Below the pieces are notes generated by a model that saw only the letters and a program-made list of their open reading frames with translations, was not told the DNA's origin and searched no databases. A program made the position numbers and the translations under genes. A DNA stretch of 64,000 nucleotides, taken from assembly GCA_937901905.1 (NCBI GenBank), contig CALDIF010000025.1:1-64000 (forward strand), written 5' to 3'. The stretch comes from an uncultured Porphyromonadaceae bacterium (lineage in GTDB: Bacteria > Bacteroidota > Bacteroidia > Bacteroidales > Muribaculaceae). Shown piece after piece: positions 46,045 through 55,692 of the stretch (its first letter is position 1; each line of letters opens with the position of its first letter).

Positions 46045-47781
46045 TCAAACGTGCTCAAGAATGTAGGCGAGAATAACGTTGGCATCAGCCGCATTCACCT
46101 TGTCATCGCCGTTCACGTCGAACTTCTTGTCACCGTCACCATCGGGGTGAGCAAGAATTTCGGCGATTACAACGTTCACATCGGCAGCGTTGACGGTATC
46201 ATCGTTGTTCACGTCGAGAACATTGCCCTCGGCAGCCTTGGCAATCACGACAGTGAGAGCATCAAGGTCAACAGTGACAGTGTAGTTACCTGCGGCAATA
46301 CAGAATGCGATTGGAGTACCACTCTTGGTGAGCGACAACTCGGCATCAAAGTCGGTGTCGTCCAGGACGTAGTCGTTCTCCGAGCCCTTGACGTCAGCGG
46401 CACCGTAGCGCTTGCTTGCGATAGCGTCCCAGTCATCGTCAGCGGTAGCCAAAGCAGTGGCAAAACTGAAGTAACTCTTACCTTCCACGCTACCGGTAGC
46501 AACGAGCTCGGCAGTGAACTTCTTACCCTCAACAAGCGTCATGGGCACACCCTGGTTGGCATACCAACCGTCAACAGGAGCAACTTGACCCAAGATGTAC
46601 AACTCGGGATCGGGCTCTTGACCGGCAGCGAAAGTCACGGTCATTGCGTTGAGGTCAACGGTGATGTCATAGAAACCGGCAGCCAACTCAAACGAGCGAG
46701 TCACACCGTACTTCACGTTGTAGGCGTTGCCGAAGTTCTCGGCTTCGACGACCTCATTCTCGGTCTCACCCTCGACACCGAAACGGATAGCGGCAATCTG
46801 CCCCCAACCGAGTTCATCGTCAAAGTCGGCGAGGTTGCGAGTGAAACCGATCCAACCCTTGCCCTCGTAGGCATCGCATACCTCAACAGTACCGCTGTAC
46901 ACCACGTTGTCGGTGCTTGTCAATTCATGACCCACAGCAGGCGACCAACCGGTAGCGCCATCGACATTACCGAGGATAAACACACCTGCCGGCTCTTTGG
47001 GATCGGGTTTCTCAATCTCACCGGTTTTCTCAATCACGAGCACACAAGATGTCTCGGTCACGTTCTTCACCGTGAGGGTCACATAGCCATCGATAGGCAT
47101 AGTCATGTTGGTAGTAACACCGGCAGTCAAGGTGTTTTCACCCTCAACCAAAGCCTCGGTCGTACCATAGACGCCCACATCAAATCCCGACCAATCGAGA
47201 CCATCAGGCTCGGTCACACCGGCCAACTTGAAATCGGCCTGTGCAGCCTCAACAAAGGCAACGTGTGAGTCGTCGGCTTGTTTCTCGAAAATCACTGTGG
47301 GGGGCATGTTCCAACCACCGATAGCCTCACCGGTAGCAACGAAAGTCAACTTGTCGGCATCGAACTCCACGGGAGGTGCTTCCTCTTGCAAAGTGACGCG
47401 CACTTTCTTGTCACTGAGGCGGAATTCACACTTGTAGGTGCCGGCTGTTGCAATGCGATAACTCTTGTCACCGTTAGATGTTGCTTCCCAATCACCGGTG
47501 GGAGTAGCGCCACTGGTAGCGGGACCGAAGCGGTGAGTACCACCGTTCAGGTCGTCCCAACTGGTAGCGGCATTACTGTCGAGGAATGAAAAATAGTTAC
47601 CGACTTTAGCCTCGACAACAGCATAGTAAATGTTATTGTCATCGGTTGTGAGTTCGAGAGAACCGGAGTAATTCCAACCACCGAAGTTGTCGTTACCTAT
47701 CAACCATGCGCCTGCAGCCGAAGCCTTCAAGCCCGCCATGGCGATGACCGCCAAGCAAAGAAGAGTAAAGATTTTCTTCAT
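46045..47781 (-). CDS. Secreted multi-domain protein with C-terminal dockerin type I-like domain
   Basis: The 578-aa protein has a signal peptide (to about residue 22) and three to four related beta-rich modules of about 120 residues, opening GAWLIGNDNFGGWNYSG, GVFILGNVDGATGWSP and ELYILGQVAPVDGWYA. Their pattern (hydrophobic-GN/GQ…GW) recalls the repeated domains of SusE/SusF starch-binding lipoproteins, but there is no lipobox. Residues about 520-578 are a dockerin-like pair of calcium loops, DVNNDDTVNAAD and DVNGDDKVNAAD, nearly identical to the tail of the 18.6-20.6 kb protein. A carbohydrate-binding surface protein is a reasonable guess. It is the only gene of its unit. Confidence 0.78.
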   Translation of the reverse strand: MKKIFTLLCLAVIAMAGLKASAAGAWLIGNDNFGGWNYSGSLELTTDDNNIYYAVVEAKVGNYFSFLDSNAATSWDDLNGGTHRFGPATSGATPTGDWEATSNGDKSYRIATAGTYKCEFRLSDKKVRVTLQEEAPPVEFDADKLTFVATGEAIGGWNMPPTVIFEKQADDSHVAFVEAAQADFKLAGVTEPDGLDWSGFDVGVYGTTEALVEGENTLTAGVTTNMTMPIDGYVTLTVKNVTETSCVLVIEKTGEIEKPDPKEPAGVFILGNVDGATGWSPAVGHELTSTDNVVYSGTVEVCDAYEGKGWIGFTRNLADFDDELGWGQIAAIRFGVEGETENEVVEAENFGNAYNVKYGVTRSFELAAGFYDITVDLNAMTVTFAAGQEPDPELYILGQVAPVDGWYANQGVPMTLVEGKKFTAELVATGSVEGKSYFSFATALATADDDWDAIASKRYGAADVKGSENDYVLDDTDFDAELSLTKSGTPIAFCIAAGNYTVTVDLDALTVVIAKAAEGNVLDVNNDDTVNAADVNVVIAEILAHPDGDGDKKFDVNGDDKVNAADANVILAYILEHV

Positions 47782-47894
47782 AAGCGTTTGATTTAGTTAT
47801 GGTTAGTAAAATAAACAGTTTTCGAGAGTTCAAAGATACACATTAATAATTAAACGATACTTATTGCGACGTGCCCTTTTCGGCAAAAAAGAGC

Positions 47895-47906
47895 GCAAAC
47901 GTTTGC
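47895..47906. promoter_or_regulatory. LacI/PurR-type operator palindrome
   Basis: A perfect 12-bp palindrome GCAAACGTTTGC, embedded in CGCAAACGTTTGC, which is the core of the E. coli PurR box and typical of LacI-family operators with central CG. It lies about 115 nt upstream of the dockerin-tailed gene and 50 nt before the greA -33 element. No LacI-family gene is in the window. Confidence 0.5.
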
Positions 47907-47953
47907 AAACATAGAGTGACACATAGCACAAATTGTTAATTTTGCTAAATTAT

Positions 47954-47984
47954 TTTGACGCTTGACAAAAAGTACCTACCTTTG
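47954..47984 (+). promoter_or_regulatory. Promoter of greA
   Basis: TTTG (47954-47957), 19 nt, TACCTTTG (47977-47984) on the plus strand. Start near 47990, leaving a leader of about 130 nt. Confidence 0.85.
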
Positions 47985-48120
47985 CGACAAAATAAAACGT
48001 CTACTGGGGGATCTCACCTGTGCAAGCACGAGAGTGAGGTTCTTCAAATTTTTTAGTAATTTTAAAATCGTACAAGCCGACGCTTGTTACGCTTAAAACA
48101 TCTAATCAACAATTACTACC

Positions 48121-48591
48121 ATGGCAATTATTTACATGACACAAGAAGGCTATAACAAGAAGATGGAAGAACTCGCCCACTTGGAAAACGTTGAGCGCCC
48201 CGATGTGGTGCGCGCTATCGCCGAGGCTCGCGACAAGGGAGACTTAAGCGAGAACGCCGAGTACGACGCTGCCAAGGAACGTCAGGGCATGTTGGAAGCC
48301 AAGATAGCCCAACTGCGCGCTATCGTGGCCGGCGCACGCATCATTGACGAAAGCAAGGTGAATACCGACGAGGTGCAACTTCTCACCCGTGTTACAATAA
48401 AGAACCTGAACAACGGCGCGCAGATGACCTATAACATCGTCACCGAGACCGAGGCCAACTTGCGCGAAGGCAAGATTTCAATCACGACCCCCATTGCCAA
48501 GGGGCTACTGGGTCACAAGGTGGGCGATGTGGTCGAAGTCAAGGTGCCCGCCGGCATCATGAAATTCGAAATTATTGACATTTCAATTTGA
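48121..48591 (+). CDS. greA: Transcription elongation factor GreA
   Basis: GreA rescues backtracked RNA polymerase by stimulating transcript cleavage. The 156-aa protein has the N-terminal coiled coil with the acidic tip (RDKGDLSENAEYDAAKERQ, residues about 37-55) and the C-terminal FKBP-like domain ending ISITTPIAKGLLGHKVGD-EVEV-like. Length is standard. Its stop codon lies in the first copy of an 18-nt tandem duplication (48587-48622). Confidence 0.96.
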   Translation: MAIIYMTQEGYNKKMEELAHLENVERPDVVRAIAEARDKGDLSENAEYDAAKERQGMLEAKIAQLRAIVAGARIIDESKVNTDEVQLLTRVTIKNLNNGAQMTYNIVTETEANLREGKISITTPIAKGLLGHKVGDVVEVKVPAGIMKFEIIDISI

Positions 48592-48622
48592 CAAGCCGGC
48601 GATGTTTGACAAGCCGACAATG
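48587..48622 (+). repeat. 18-nt tandem duplication across the greA stop codon
   Basis: TTTGACAAGCCGGCGATG (48587-48604) is followed directly by TTTGACAAGCCGACAATG (48605-48622), 16 of 18 identical. The greA TGA is within the first copy. The second copy forms a small hairpin CCGAC-AAT-GTCGG (48614-48626). Related ACAAGCCGA also occurs in the greA leader. Confidence 0.7.
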
Positions 48623-48702
48623 TCGGTTTGCACCAAACTCGTCACAACCAATCACACCAATCGGACAATTAGCAGTCTCGACGTTAACCAATCAACACGA
48701 TT

Positions 48703-49092
48703 ATGGCAACGATATTTTCTAAAATCGTAGCAGGCGAAATACCGAGTTACAAGGTCGCCGAGGACGAAAATTACTACGCCTTCCTCGACATCAACCCGGT
48801 TGCCCCGGGTCACACACTTGTTATTCCGAAACGCGAAGTAAGTTACATCTTCTCGTTGGAACCCGAAGAGTATGCCGGGTTGTGGGCTTTTGCCCGCAAG
48901 GTGGCAGCGGCGTTGGAACAGGCTGTGCCGTGCAAACGCATCGGCATTGCTGTTATCGGTCTTGAAGTGCCTCACGCGCACATACACCTTGTTCCGCTCA
49001 ATGGCGAGGGTGACATGAATTTTGCACACAAGACCACATTGCCTGCCGAACAAATGGAGGCAATTCGCTCGGCTATTGCAGCGAAATTGTAA
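48703..49092 (+). CDS. HIT family nucleotide hydrolase/transferase
   Basis: The 129-aa protein has the histidine triad HAHIHLVP near residues 90-96 and the FLDINPVAPGHTLVIPK segment, placing it in the Hint branch of HIT proteins. These hydrolyse nucleoside phosphoramidates or adenylated intermediates; the in vivo substrate is not known. It is 111 nt after greA and 21 nt before the asparaginase gene, so it may be transcribed with either. Confidence 0.93.
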   Translation: MATIFSKIVAGEIPSYKVAEDENYYAFLDINPVAPGHTLVIPKREVSYIFSLEPEEYAGLWAFARKVAAALEQAVPCKRIGIAVIGLEVPHAHIHLVPLNGEGDMNFAHKTTLPAEQMEAIRSAIAAKL

Positions 49093-49113
49093 TCAAGTAT
49101 TCGCTTTGTCACG

Positions 49114-50133
49114 ATGAAGATACTTATCATCTACACCGGTGGCACAATAGGCATGATTGAAAACCCCGACACTCATGCCTTACAGCCGTTTGACTTCGAC
49201 CACTTGATTGACAACGTGCCCAAGGTGAAAAAACTCGCCTTCGAGATTGACCACGTGCAATTCTCACCACCTATCGACAGTGCCAACATGAAACCGAGCC
49301 ATTGGGCAGAGATTGCCATTGCCATCGAGCGCAACTACGACCGCTACGACGGTTTTGTGGTACTCCACGGTACCGACACGATGGCTTACACGGCAAGCGC
49401 CTTGAGTTTCATGCTCGAGAACCTGCACAAGCCCGTGATAATAACCGGCTCGCAGTTGCCCATAGGTGAGGTGCGCACCGACGGTGAGGAAAACTTGATT
49501 ACCGCGCTTCAAGTGGCAGCGGCACGCGACAGCCACGGTGAGTCAATGGTACAAGAGGTGGCTATCTTGTTTGAGAACTACTTGTGGCGAGGCAATCGTG
49601 CCACCAAGATGAGTGCCGACAACTTCGACGCGTTCAAGAGCAATAACTATCCTCCACTCGCCCACATAGGCCTGGACATCGAGTTTGACACCGATGCACT
49701 CTATCGCTCGCCCGACCGTCGTCCACTCAAGGTGCGCCACGAGATGGACACTGCCGTGATGGTATTGGAACTCACACCGGGAATGACCGAGTTCACACTG
49801 CAACACCTGTTACACACGCCCGGCATCAAGGGCATCGTGTTAAAAACATTCGGTGCGGGCAATGCTCCCTGTGACACATGGTTTCTCGAAGCCGTCGCCG
49901 AGGCTGTGTCGCGTGGTATAGTGATTGTCAATGTGACTCAATGTGTCAACGGCGGAGTGAACGACTCGCTTTACGCCACAGGCAACTCATTGTCGCGCAC
50001 CGGCGTGATCAGCGGTGGTGACATCACGGTAGAGGCGGCGATCACCAAGTTGATGTACCTGTTCGGCATGCAGATGGACTCATCGACGGTCAAGACCTAC
50101 ATGCGACATTGTTTGTGCGGCGAGCAGTCGTGA
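49114..50133 (+). CDS. ansA: Type I L-asparaginase (cytoplasmic AnsA-like)
   Basis: The 339-aa enzyme hydrolyses asparagine to aspartate and ammonia. The nucleophile-bearing YTGGTIGM is at residues 7-14 and the second catalytic motif HGTDTMAYTASAL at about 84-96. There is no signal peptide, which fits the low-affinity cytoplasmic type. It closes the plus-strand greA/HIT group and converges on the amylase gene. Confidence 0.93.
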   Translation: MKILIIYTGGTIGMIENPDTHALQPFDFDHLIDNVPKVKKLAFEIDHVQFSPPIDSANMKPSHWAEIAIAIERNYDRYDGFVVLHGTDTMAYTASALSFMLENLHKPVIITGSQLPIGEVRTDGEENLITALQVAAARDSHGESMVQEVAILFENYLWRGNRATKMSADNFDAFKSNNYPPLAHIGLDIEFDTDALYRSPDRRPLKVRHEMDTAVMVLELTPGMTEFTLQHLLHTPGIKGIVLKTFGAGNAPCDTWFLEAVAEAVSRGIVIVNVTQCVNGGVNDSLYATGNSLSRTGVISGGDITVEAAITKLMYLFGMQMDSSTVKTYMRHCLCGEQS

Positions 50134-50202
50134 CCGACAAGGCAAAGCCACCGATTGCCGGTGGGCGTTGTCGGTGTTTCATGTGCGGGAACTTTAAAAT
50201 AC

Positions 50203-50237
50203 TCAAAAACAAGGGGCGACATCACGTCGCCCCTTGT
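50203..50237 (-). terminator. Intrinsic terminator of the amylase gene
   Basis: ACAAGGGGCGAC (50209-50220), loop ATCAC, GTCGCCCCTTGT (50226-50237): a perfect 12-bp stem followed on the minus strand by TTTTTGAG. It lies between two converging genes and may also stop plus-strand readthrough. Confidence 0.88.
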
Positions 50238-50273
50238 CGTAATAATAAACATTACCAGTCTATAGACTTTTTC

Positions 50274-53200
50274 TTATTTTAGAATTTTGGTTGTCGAGGT
50301 TGTACCGTCGTTCCAAGTGGTCACAACAATGTTGATGCCGTCAAACGGTTGTTGCGACTGCACGCCCTGTAAATTGTAGTAACGCACACCGACAGCGGTA
50401 CGCTCGCCAACGATGTCATCAATGGCAGTGGGAATTGTCTCACCGTCGGCAACGGTGATGGTGATGCGATAGCCGTCACCTGCAGTCGAGCCGGCGGGAG
50501 AACCGATGCGACGCGGCGCCGATGCACCCGGACGTGTATCTTTCTTGTTCTCGATGAAGCCTTCCAACTTGTACACCTTGCCGGTCACTAAAGACACGCC
50601 TGACAAGTTATCGGCAATCTCAAGAGCACCCGGAATGTCGTTGCCGACATCGGGAGTGGTGAACTTATAGCCGTCCCAATAAGCATACCAAATGGTACAG
50701 TATTCCTGAATGCGCGGACGCATGAAGAAGTAGTCGGCATATTCGTCATCACCCGAGTGGTCAATAAAGTTAGCCGGAGTATATTTGTTATAGGTGTACG
50801 ACTCGGCTTGCTTGCCCACGATGGGTGTCAGCAGGTTCATCGTGAGTTCGGGATTGGCAATGTCGGTGTAAGTGCCGGTGATGGTACCACCCTCTATCAC
50901 CTTGCCAACGTAATCATCCGGACTGATACTGATGCCGCTGAGCACAATCTTCATCCAGTTACTCTGGTCAAAGTTATTGACCAGGTTGTGATTTTCATCG
51001 TACTTATAGAGCAAGTCATAGCGGAAATTATCGCCGTAATAATCGTTAGTGTGAGCCAAGTCGTTAGCAAGAGCATTTTCACGCATTGCATCACTCGTGG
51101 GCTCATAACGATTTACACCCTCGGCATCGGTATCTTTCACCCACAAGCACCACGAGCCGTTCACTTGCTGTGCCTTGACACAAGTCACGTTGTTACTCAC
51201 GGTGTACTTCTGTTCCACCACACCTGAGAGAATAATATCGCGCAGTGTCATTGACGTTGCAACGTTCGCATCAGCGGAACCGGTTACCGAGCCGGATAAA
51301 CCGCCCGAATAGGTGTAATAGCCACCGTCCACCCACACCAGGTTGCCGGTTTGCGCGGGATTTGCCTCGCTGTTACCGCCCAAGTTGTTGAAAATCAACA
51401 TTGCGGGTGCAACATCATCAACAATAGTGTATCGATAAATGGTGTTGCCGTTAGGTGCCGTGCCCACAGGTTCGACAAGTTGTTCACCGGGCCATGACCC
51501 TGCAAACTCGGTCGCACCACCGGTGGCATTGTCGGTGAAGGGATAAGCATAGGGAGCAATCACGCCGTCCACATCATTCTCGAAGTAGATGTAGTGAGTG
51601 CCCGGCACATAAGTTGCGCAACTGGGCAACGCGTCAACCTCGCCTGCTACACCCTCAATGGATGTAACATTAAAAAACGGTGTTGATGTCAACGAGCCTG
51701 TATTTGATGTGGTTACATTAGAATATGTGCCGCCATCATCCGAGCCATAAGTCAAGAATATGTCATTACTAACTGAGATGTCTTCTGTTTGGTTACCATA
51801 ACCTCCGCTTCCATTATTCAAGATGAGTGTATATGTACCCTTATTCAGGCGCTTGACATACCAGGATTTGCTATTAATAGTAACAGGACCGTCAAGATTT
51901 TGAATCTTTGTTCCCGGCCATGAGCCTAAGCCATTATTTGTTAAATAGGCATACCAATCGTTAGAAGTATTGATATAAATGCGAATATAATTATCGTCCT
52001 CTGACGTATAAGCCGCAGGAGATAACTCATATCTGTCGTCATAACCTGTGGGATAATAGTCATAGAAGTAATCACCTGCGGCAGTCACGGATATATTACC
52101 TGACTTATCAGTGTCACCATTGGTATTGAACAAGAATGACTGTGAAGAACCATCGAAATGTTTGAAATACCAAGTTTCACCATTTACAGTGGCTTTTGTC
52201 ATAGTCTCACCCGGATAAGTTGAACTACCCGTACCCCACCAGTGAATCTTAACAGCGGTGTTAGCATTATCCTTATTGCGAACATAAATATTAACACCGG
52301 TTGTAGGTATCGTTTGAGTTGCGGCAGTAACCGTATATCGGCGTGCGACGGTGTTGATAACCTCGCCGTCCTTGAGAATGCCGGCACGAATAGTATGATT
52401 ACCCGTGCCAAGACTTAACACCTTGCTCAAGGTTGCACCGGTACTGCTTGCCGTGGGGGCACTGCCGTCAGTCGTGTAAACGATGGGATACTTGCTGTTG
52501 TTGCTGTTGATATTCACAGTCAATGTTCCCACCTCGTAGGTTCCGCTCGCCTTGTCGATGCTCACGAGCGGATTATTGGTCATGGCAAGATACGAGTCGC
52601 TCACGTCGGTGTACTCCTGTCCGTCAATGTGCAAGAACACGTCTTGAGTCACGCCGAGGTAGTCACCGACACCCTTGCTATTCACCATCTTATTGACATC
52701 GTTACCGCTGTCGTCTTTCTCAACCCACTCTTGAGCACCACCGATATTGGTGATATTGCCGTAACCGTCAGTTGTCTCGCTGTTATCATAGCGGATACAG
52801 AAGTTGAAACTGCTGCGATTAATCGGGAAGTCATACCACCGACGACCGCCGATAGTGACCAACTGAATTGACGAACTTGATGCACTAATCCAATCTTGAA
52901 CGGTACCGTTGTTATCCCAAGCATAGAGAGCGAGATGGTCGGTAGTGGGTTGCAGATAGACGTGCAACGTGCTTACCGACGCGCTACCGATGTAGTAATG
53001 ACGCGTTTCGATAGTACTCGGAACCACGGTGTTGCCGGTGAGTACACCCACCTTGAGCGTGACATCGGCAGTGTAGGTAATCGCGGTCTCGTCGGTGATG
53101 CGACGACTGTTGGCGGTGGGAGTCGTGCCGTCTGTGGTGTAAACGAGTATCACACCGTCGCGATTGGGACGAATGTTAACGGTCACGTCGTCAGTATAGT

Positions 53201-55184
53201 AACCGCCGGGTTTGTCAACGATAGCGTAACCATAAGTCGCATTAGCCTTCTTGGCATCGATGCCGTCAGCCAACTGTCCGGCAAGCGTGCCGTCGCCATG
53301 GTTGGTGATGTTGTTGTACTCCTCATCGCTGACACTGCTGCTGATGAGGACGCGCACCTTATTACTGTCGTGGTGCTCGGCACCGCCGGCACCGCTCACG
53401 TAGTCCTTGCTGAAATTGTTCCAAATTTCTTTGTAACCCGAGGGCACGGCTTCACCGGCCCGGTCACCCACTTGGTAAACGAGTTCATACTTGTCACCGA
53501 CCACGCGCCAACCGCCGCCATCGTCGTCACACTCGCCGAAACCGAACAGACCGCTGGTGTTGGTGATGCCGGCGGTGCGACGCGCACGTATCATCTTGCG
53601 TATTGTCACGCCCCACTCGGGGTGCATGAAGTGCGGATAGAACAAGCACGGCGTACCCGGCATACACAAGATGTAAGCATTAGCCTCCTCCATCATGTAG
53701 TTGAGGCGGTCGTTGCCACTGGTGGAGTTGGCACCGCCATGATCCATGTAGGTCCATTTGTCTCCGTTGCTGCCGTCCCCGTTTTGTGGCATTTGGTGGT
53801 GTTGGTCGTGAGGCAAATTCTTGAACGTGTCGTGATTGTCGACAAAGGTCACGGCATAGCGTTTCAACTGCCAGTCGTGTATCATACCGTCGCTATTGAG
53901 ATAACTCCACTTGTGCCAAATGTGACCGTCCTTATATCGCTTGCTGAACGCGCCGTTGATTTGGAACTTGAGGGGGAAGTCGAACGCCGCACTCTGTATG
54001 GCACCGGCGGTCTTGGTACTGCGCACCCAGTCGCCCACAGTAACGCGATTGCCGTCGTAGCACTCACCCACAGCGAATGCCGTTCCGGCCTCATTGAGGA
54101 ACTTGCCCATGTAGGTGCCGCTAAATCCCTTCACATAGTCGATGCGCAGACCGTCGTAACCGAGGTCGTTGAGCAAGAAGTCGAGATAGCGGTTAATGTT
54201 ATATTGCACGTGCTCACTCGTGTGGTCGAGATCGCGAGCCCAACCACCCTTGTCGGCAGTGTCGTTGCCACCCTTGTCAGCGGTGCTAAACCAATCTTTA
54301 ATAGGACCTTTAAATAACTCATCGTCACCGCAAATATCCTTACTTGACCATGTGATGTCATAACCGTTCTGGGTATAGGTGGGATCGGGATTCGGACTTG
54401 TTTCCCACGGGAAGTTATAACTCATCGACTTGTAGGAGTTCATGTACCACTCGGACTTTTGGCTATCATTCTCGGCGAAAGCGAACCAAGCGTTTGCCCA
54501 GTAGTCGAGACCTCCCTTGTGATTGAGAATGACGTCCATGATGACCTTGGTACCACCATTATCCTCGTTTTGATAATTGTGTATCATCTCTCGCAACTCG
54601 TTCTCGGTACCGAAGTAGGACTTCACCTCGGCACTCTCCCAGATGTCGTTGCCTCCATCTTGCCACCATGTATCCTTTGTTGAAGAATCCTGTACCGGCA
54701 CTCGCCACGATGCGGTGTGGTAATTGCCGTTTTCATCGGTCTTGCCGTGATTAAACCAATACACCGGCACGAAACCCATACAATCGGGGTTTAACTGCCC
54801 GGGATAGGCAACATAAGTTTGGGGAGCCGTGTTGGCACCACTTTGCGGCACCCACATCACGTCGATGTAGGGTGCGATCTCTTTACGATGGTTGTTAAGG
54901 CTTCTCCATGTTGTCGTCGGCACCTCCCACTGCAAGTCGTTGCTATAAGCGGTTGAGGGGAACGACCACTTTTGCGTGCCGTTTGCATCGCTCCAGTTCA
55001 TCACGCACCATGTCATGTCATCGGAGCGACGACTGCCATCGAGCGCGTAGGGATAGTAACTGTTCCAGAAAAAACCTTGCAACATCACGCCGCCATACTG
55101 CGATGGCCAACCCTGAGCAAGGGCGGTCAACGGAAGTAGCACTGCAAAAAAGATCGTTGTCTTGAATTTTCTAAATGCTGTCAT
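50274..55184 (-). CDS. Large secreted alpha-amylase (GH13) with starch-binding modules and C-terminal sorting-like domain
   Basis: The 1636-aa protein has a signal peptide and a GH13 domain (about 25-560) with all four conserved regions: DVILNHKG, GLRIDYVKGF (nucleophile Asp near 346), VGECYDG (acid Glu near 373) and FVDNHDTF (Asp near 449). Then come Ig-like chitobiase-type repeats (VYTTDGTTPTANS near 690, VYTTDGSAPTASS near 915), CBM26-like starch-binding modules with the WxG…WPG pattern at about 955-1045, 1060-1170 and 1215-1310, a region I do not recognise, and a terminal YYNLQGVQS…KILK domain resembling a type IX secretion sorting tail. It would cut starch at or outside the cell surface. 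DNA for about residues 955-1170 is clearly AT-richer than the rest. Confidence 0.93.
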   Translation of the reverse strand: MTAFRKFKTTIFFAVLLPLTALAQGWPSQYGGVMLQGFFWNSYYPYALDGSRRSDDMTWCVMNWSDANGTQKWSFPSTAYSNDLQWEVPTTTWRSLNNHRKEIAPYIDVMWVPQSGANTAPQTYVAYPGQLNPDCMGFVPVYWFNHGKTDENGNYHTASWRVPVQDSSTKDTWWQDGGNDIWESAEVKSYFGTENELREMIHNYQNEDNGGTKVIMDVILNHKGGLDYWANAWFAFAENDSQKSEWYMNSYKSMSYNFPWETSPNPDPTYTQNGYDITWSSKDICGDDELFKGPIKDWFSTADKGGNDTADKGGWARDLDHTSEHVQYNINRYLDFLLNDLGYDGLRIDYVKGFSGTYMGKFLNEAGTAFAVGECYDGNRVTVGDWVRSTKTAGAIQSAAFDFPLKFQINGAFSKRYKDGHIWHKWSYLNSDGMIHDWQLKRYAVTFVDNHDTFKNLPHDQHHQMPQNGDGSNGDKWTYMDHGGANSTSGNDRLNYMMEEANAYILCMPGTPCLFYPHFMHPEWGVTIRKMIRARRTAGITNTSGLFGFGECDDDGGGWRVVGDKYELVYQVGDRAGEAVPSGYKEIWNNFSKDYVSGAGGAEHHDSNKVRVLISSSVSDEEYNNITNHGDGTLAGQLADGIDAKKANATYGYAIVDKPGGYYTDDVTVNIRPNRDGVILVYTTDGTTPTANSRRITDETAITYTADVTLKVGVLTGNTVVPSTIETRHYYIGSASVSTLHVYLQPTTDHLALYAWDNNGTVQDWISASSSSIQLVTIGGRRWYDFPINRSSFNFCIRYDNSETTDGYGNITNIGGAQEWVEKDDSGNDVNKMVNSKGVGDYLGVTQDVFLHIDGQEYTDVSDSYLAMTNNPLVSIDKASGTYEVGTLTVNINSNNSKYPIVYTTDGSAPTASSTGATLSKVLSLGTGNHTIRAGILKDGEVINTVARRYTVTAATQTIPTTGVNIYVRNKDNANTAVKIHWWGTGSSTYPGETMTKATVNGETWYFKHFDGSSQSFLFNTNGDTDKSGNISVTAAGDYFYDYYPTGYDDRYELSPAAYTSEDDNYIRIYINTSNDWYAYLTNNGLGSWPGTKIQNLDGPVTINSKSWYVKRLNKGTYTLILNNGSGGYGNQTEDISVSNDIFLTYGSDDGGTYSNVTTSNTGSLTSTPFFNVTSIEGVAGEVDALPSCATYVPGTHYIYFENDVDGVIAPYAYPFTDNATGGATEFAGSWPGEQLVEPVGTAPNGNTIYRYTIVDDVAPAMLIFNNLGGNSEANPAQTGNLVWVDGGYYTYSGGLSGSVTGSADANVATSMTLRDIILSGVVEQKYTVSNNVTCVKAQQVNGSWCLWVKDTDAEGVNRYEPTSDAMRENALANDLAHTNDYYGDNFRYDLLYKYDENHNLVNNFDQSNWMKIVLSGISISPDDYVGKVIEGGTITGTYTDIANPELTMNLLTPIVGKQAESYTYNKYTPANFIDHSGDDEYADYFFMRPRIQEYCTIWYAYWDGYKFTTPDVGNDIPGALEIADNLSGVSLVTGKVYKLEGFIENKKDTRPGASAPRRIGSPAGSTAGDGYRITITVADGETIPTAIDDIVGERTAVGVRYYNLQGVQSQQPFDGINIVVTTWNDGTTSTTKILK
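51660..52320 (-). other. AT-rich module insert inside the amylase gene
   Basis: Sampled 60-nt blocks from 51721 to 52020 have 35-42% GC against about 52% in a sampled block of the catalytic part. The segment encodes two CBM26-like units in tandem. Frame is kept, so it reads as a module gained by recombination from a lower-GC relative. Confidence 0.6.
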
Positions 55185-55692
55185 AGTAGTTCACAGGTTA
55201 GTTATGTTATAATAGTATCAACTCTTCACAACGTTATCGCAACGTCCTGACCTGTGTTACCTGTTGAAGCGCGATATTGGCTTGCAGCGGAGCAAAACAA
55301 AGGCGTGGGACCTTGCCTGTTTATCTTGTTCCGGGCATCGCCAAACGCCTCAATAACGAATAAACAGCACCACCCCACGCTGACCGCTCATATCATATAC
55401 CCCCCACCCCAACCTATTGCGGTGGGGGTGGACGGTAAGATAGGTCGCATCGCGGCGTCTTTGCTGCCTCCTCCGTTATTTTGATGAAATTGGCGATTTC
55501 GGAACAAGAGGATAAGCACCTTACGCTTACTATATGTCAATGCCGTAGCCGACAATCACCGACAAAACGACATGCAAAGTTACAAATTTCTTGTGAATTT
55601 CACACTACCACTTGAATTTTTATCGATTTTTACAAAACAAAGACCCCCCAACGGTCGTCGTGGGGGTGCCTTACCGTATGCCATGAAGTACA
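55185..55692. other. 508-nt gap between the amylase gene and nrdG
   Basis: No convincing gene. The left part, just upstream of the amylase ATG, has two AACGT-containing half-sites near 55225-55245. At 55400-55435 a C-rich block and a G-rich block (CCCCCACC, GGTGGGGG) can pair. A minus-strand TAACTTTG at 55582-55575 is a possible -7 element for a long amylase leader, without a clear -33. The nrdG terminator is at 55631-55669. Confidence 0.5.
55631..55669 (-). terminator. Intrinsic terminator of nrdD-nrdG
   Basis: ACCCCCC and GGGGGT (about 55644-55667) enclose a 12-nt loop; the minus strand continues TCTTTGTTTTG. It lies about 25 nt past the nrdG stop. Confidence 0.75.

Larger units (their letters stand above)
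47782..48120. other. Divergent intergenic region between the dockerin-tailed gene and greA
   Basis: It contains a minus-strand -7-like TATCTTTG (47838-47831) for the 46.0-47.8 kb gene, a palindromic operator-like site at 47895-47906, the greA promoter at 47954-47984, and a greA leader of about 130 nt with a stem-loop ACAAGC-CGAC-GCTTGT at 48072-48087 and another CTCAC...GTGAG at about 48015-48040. No gene is seen. Confidence 0.6.

Noticed and set aside
52896..54317. 473-aa plus-strand frame
   Set aside because: Antisense to the catalytic part of the amylase, which has all GH13 motifs.
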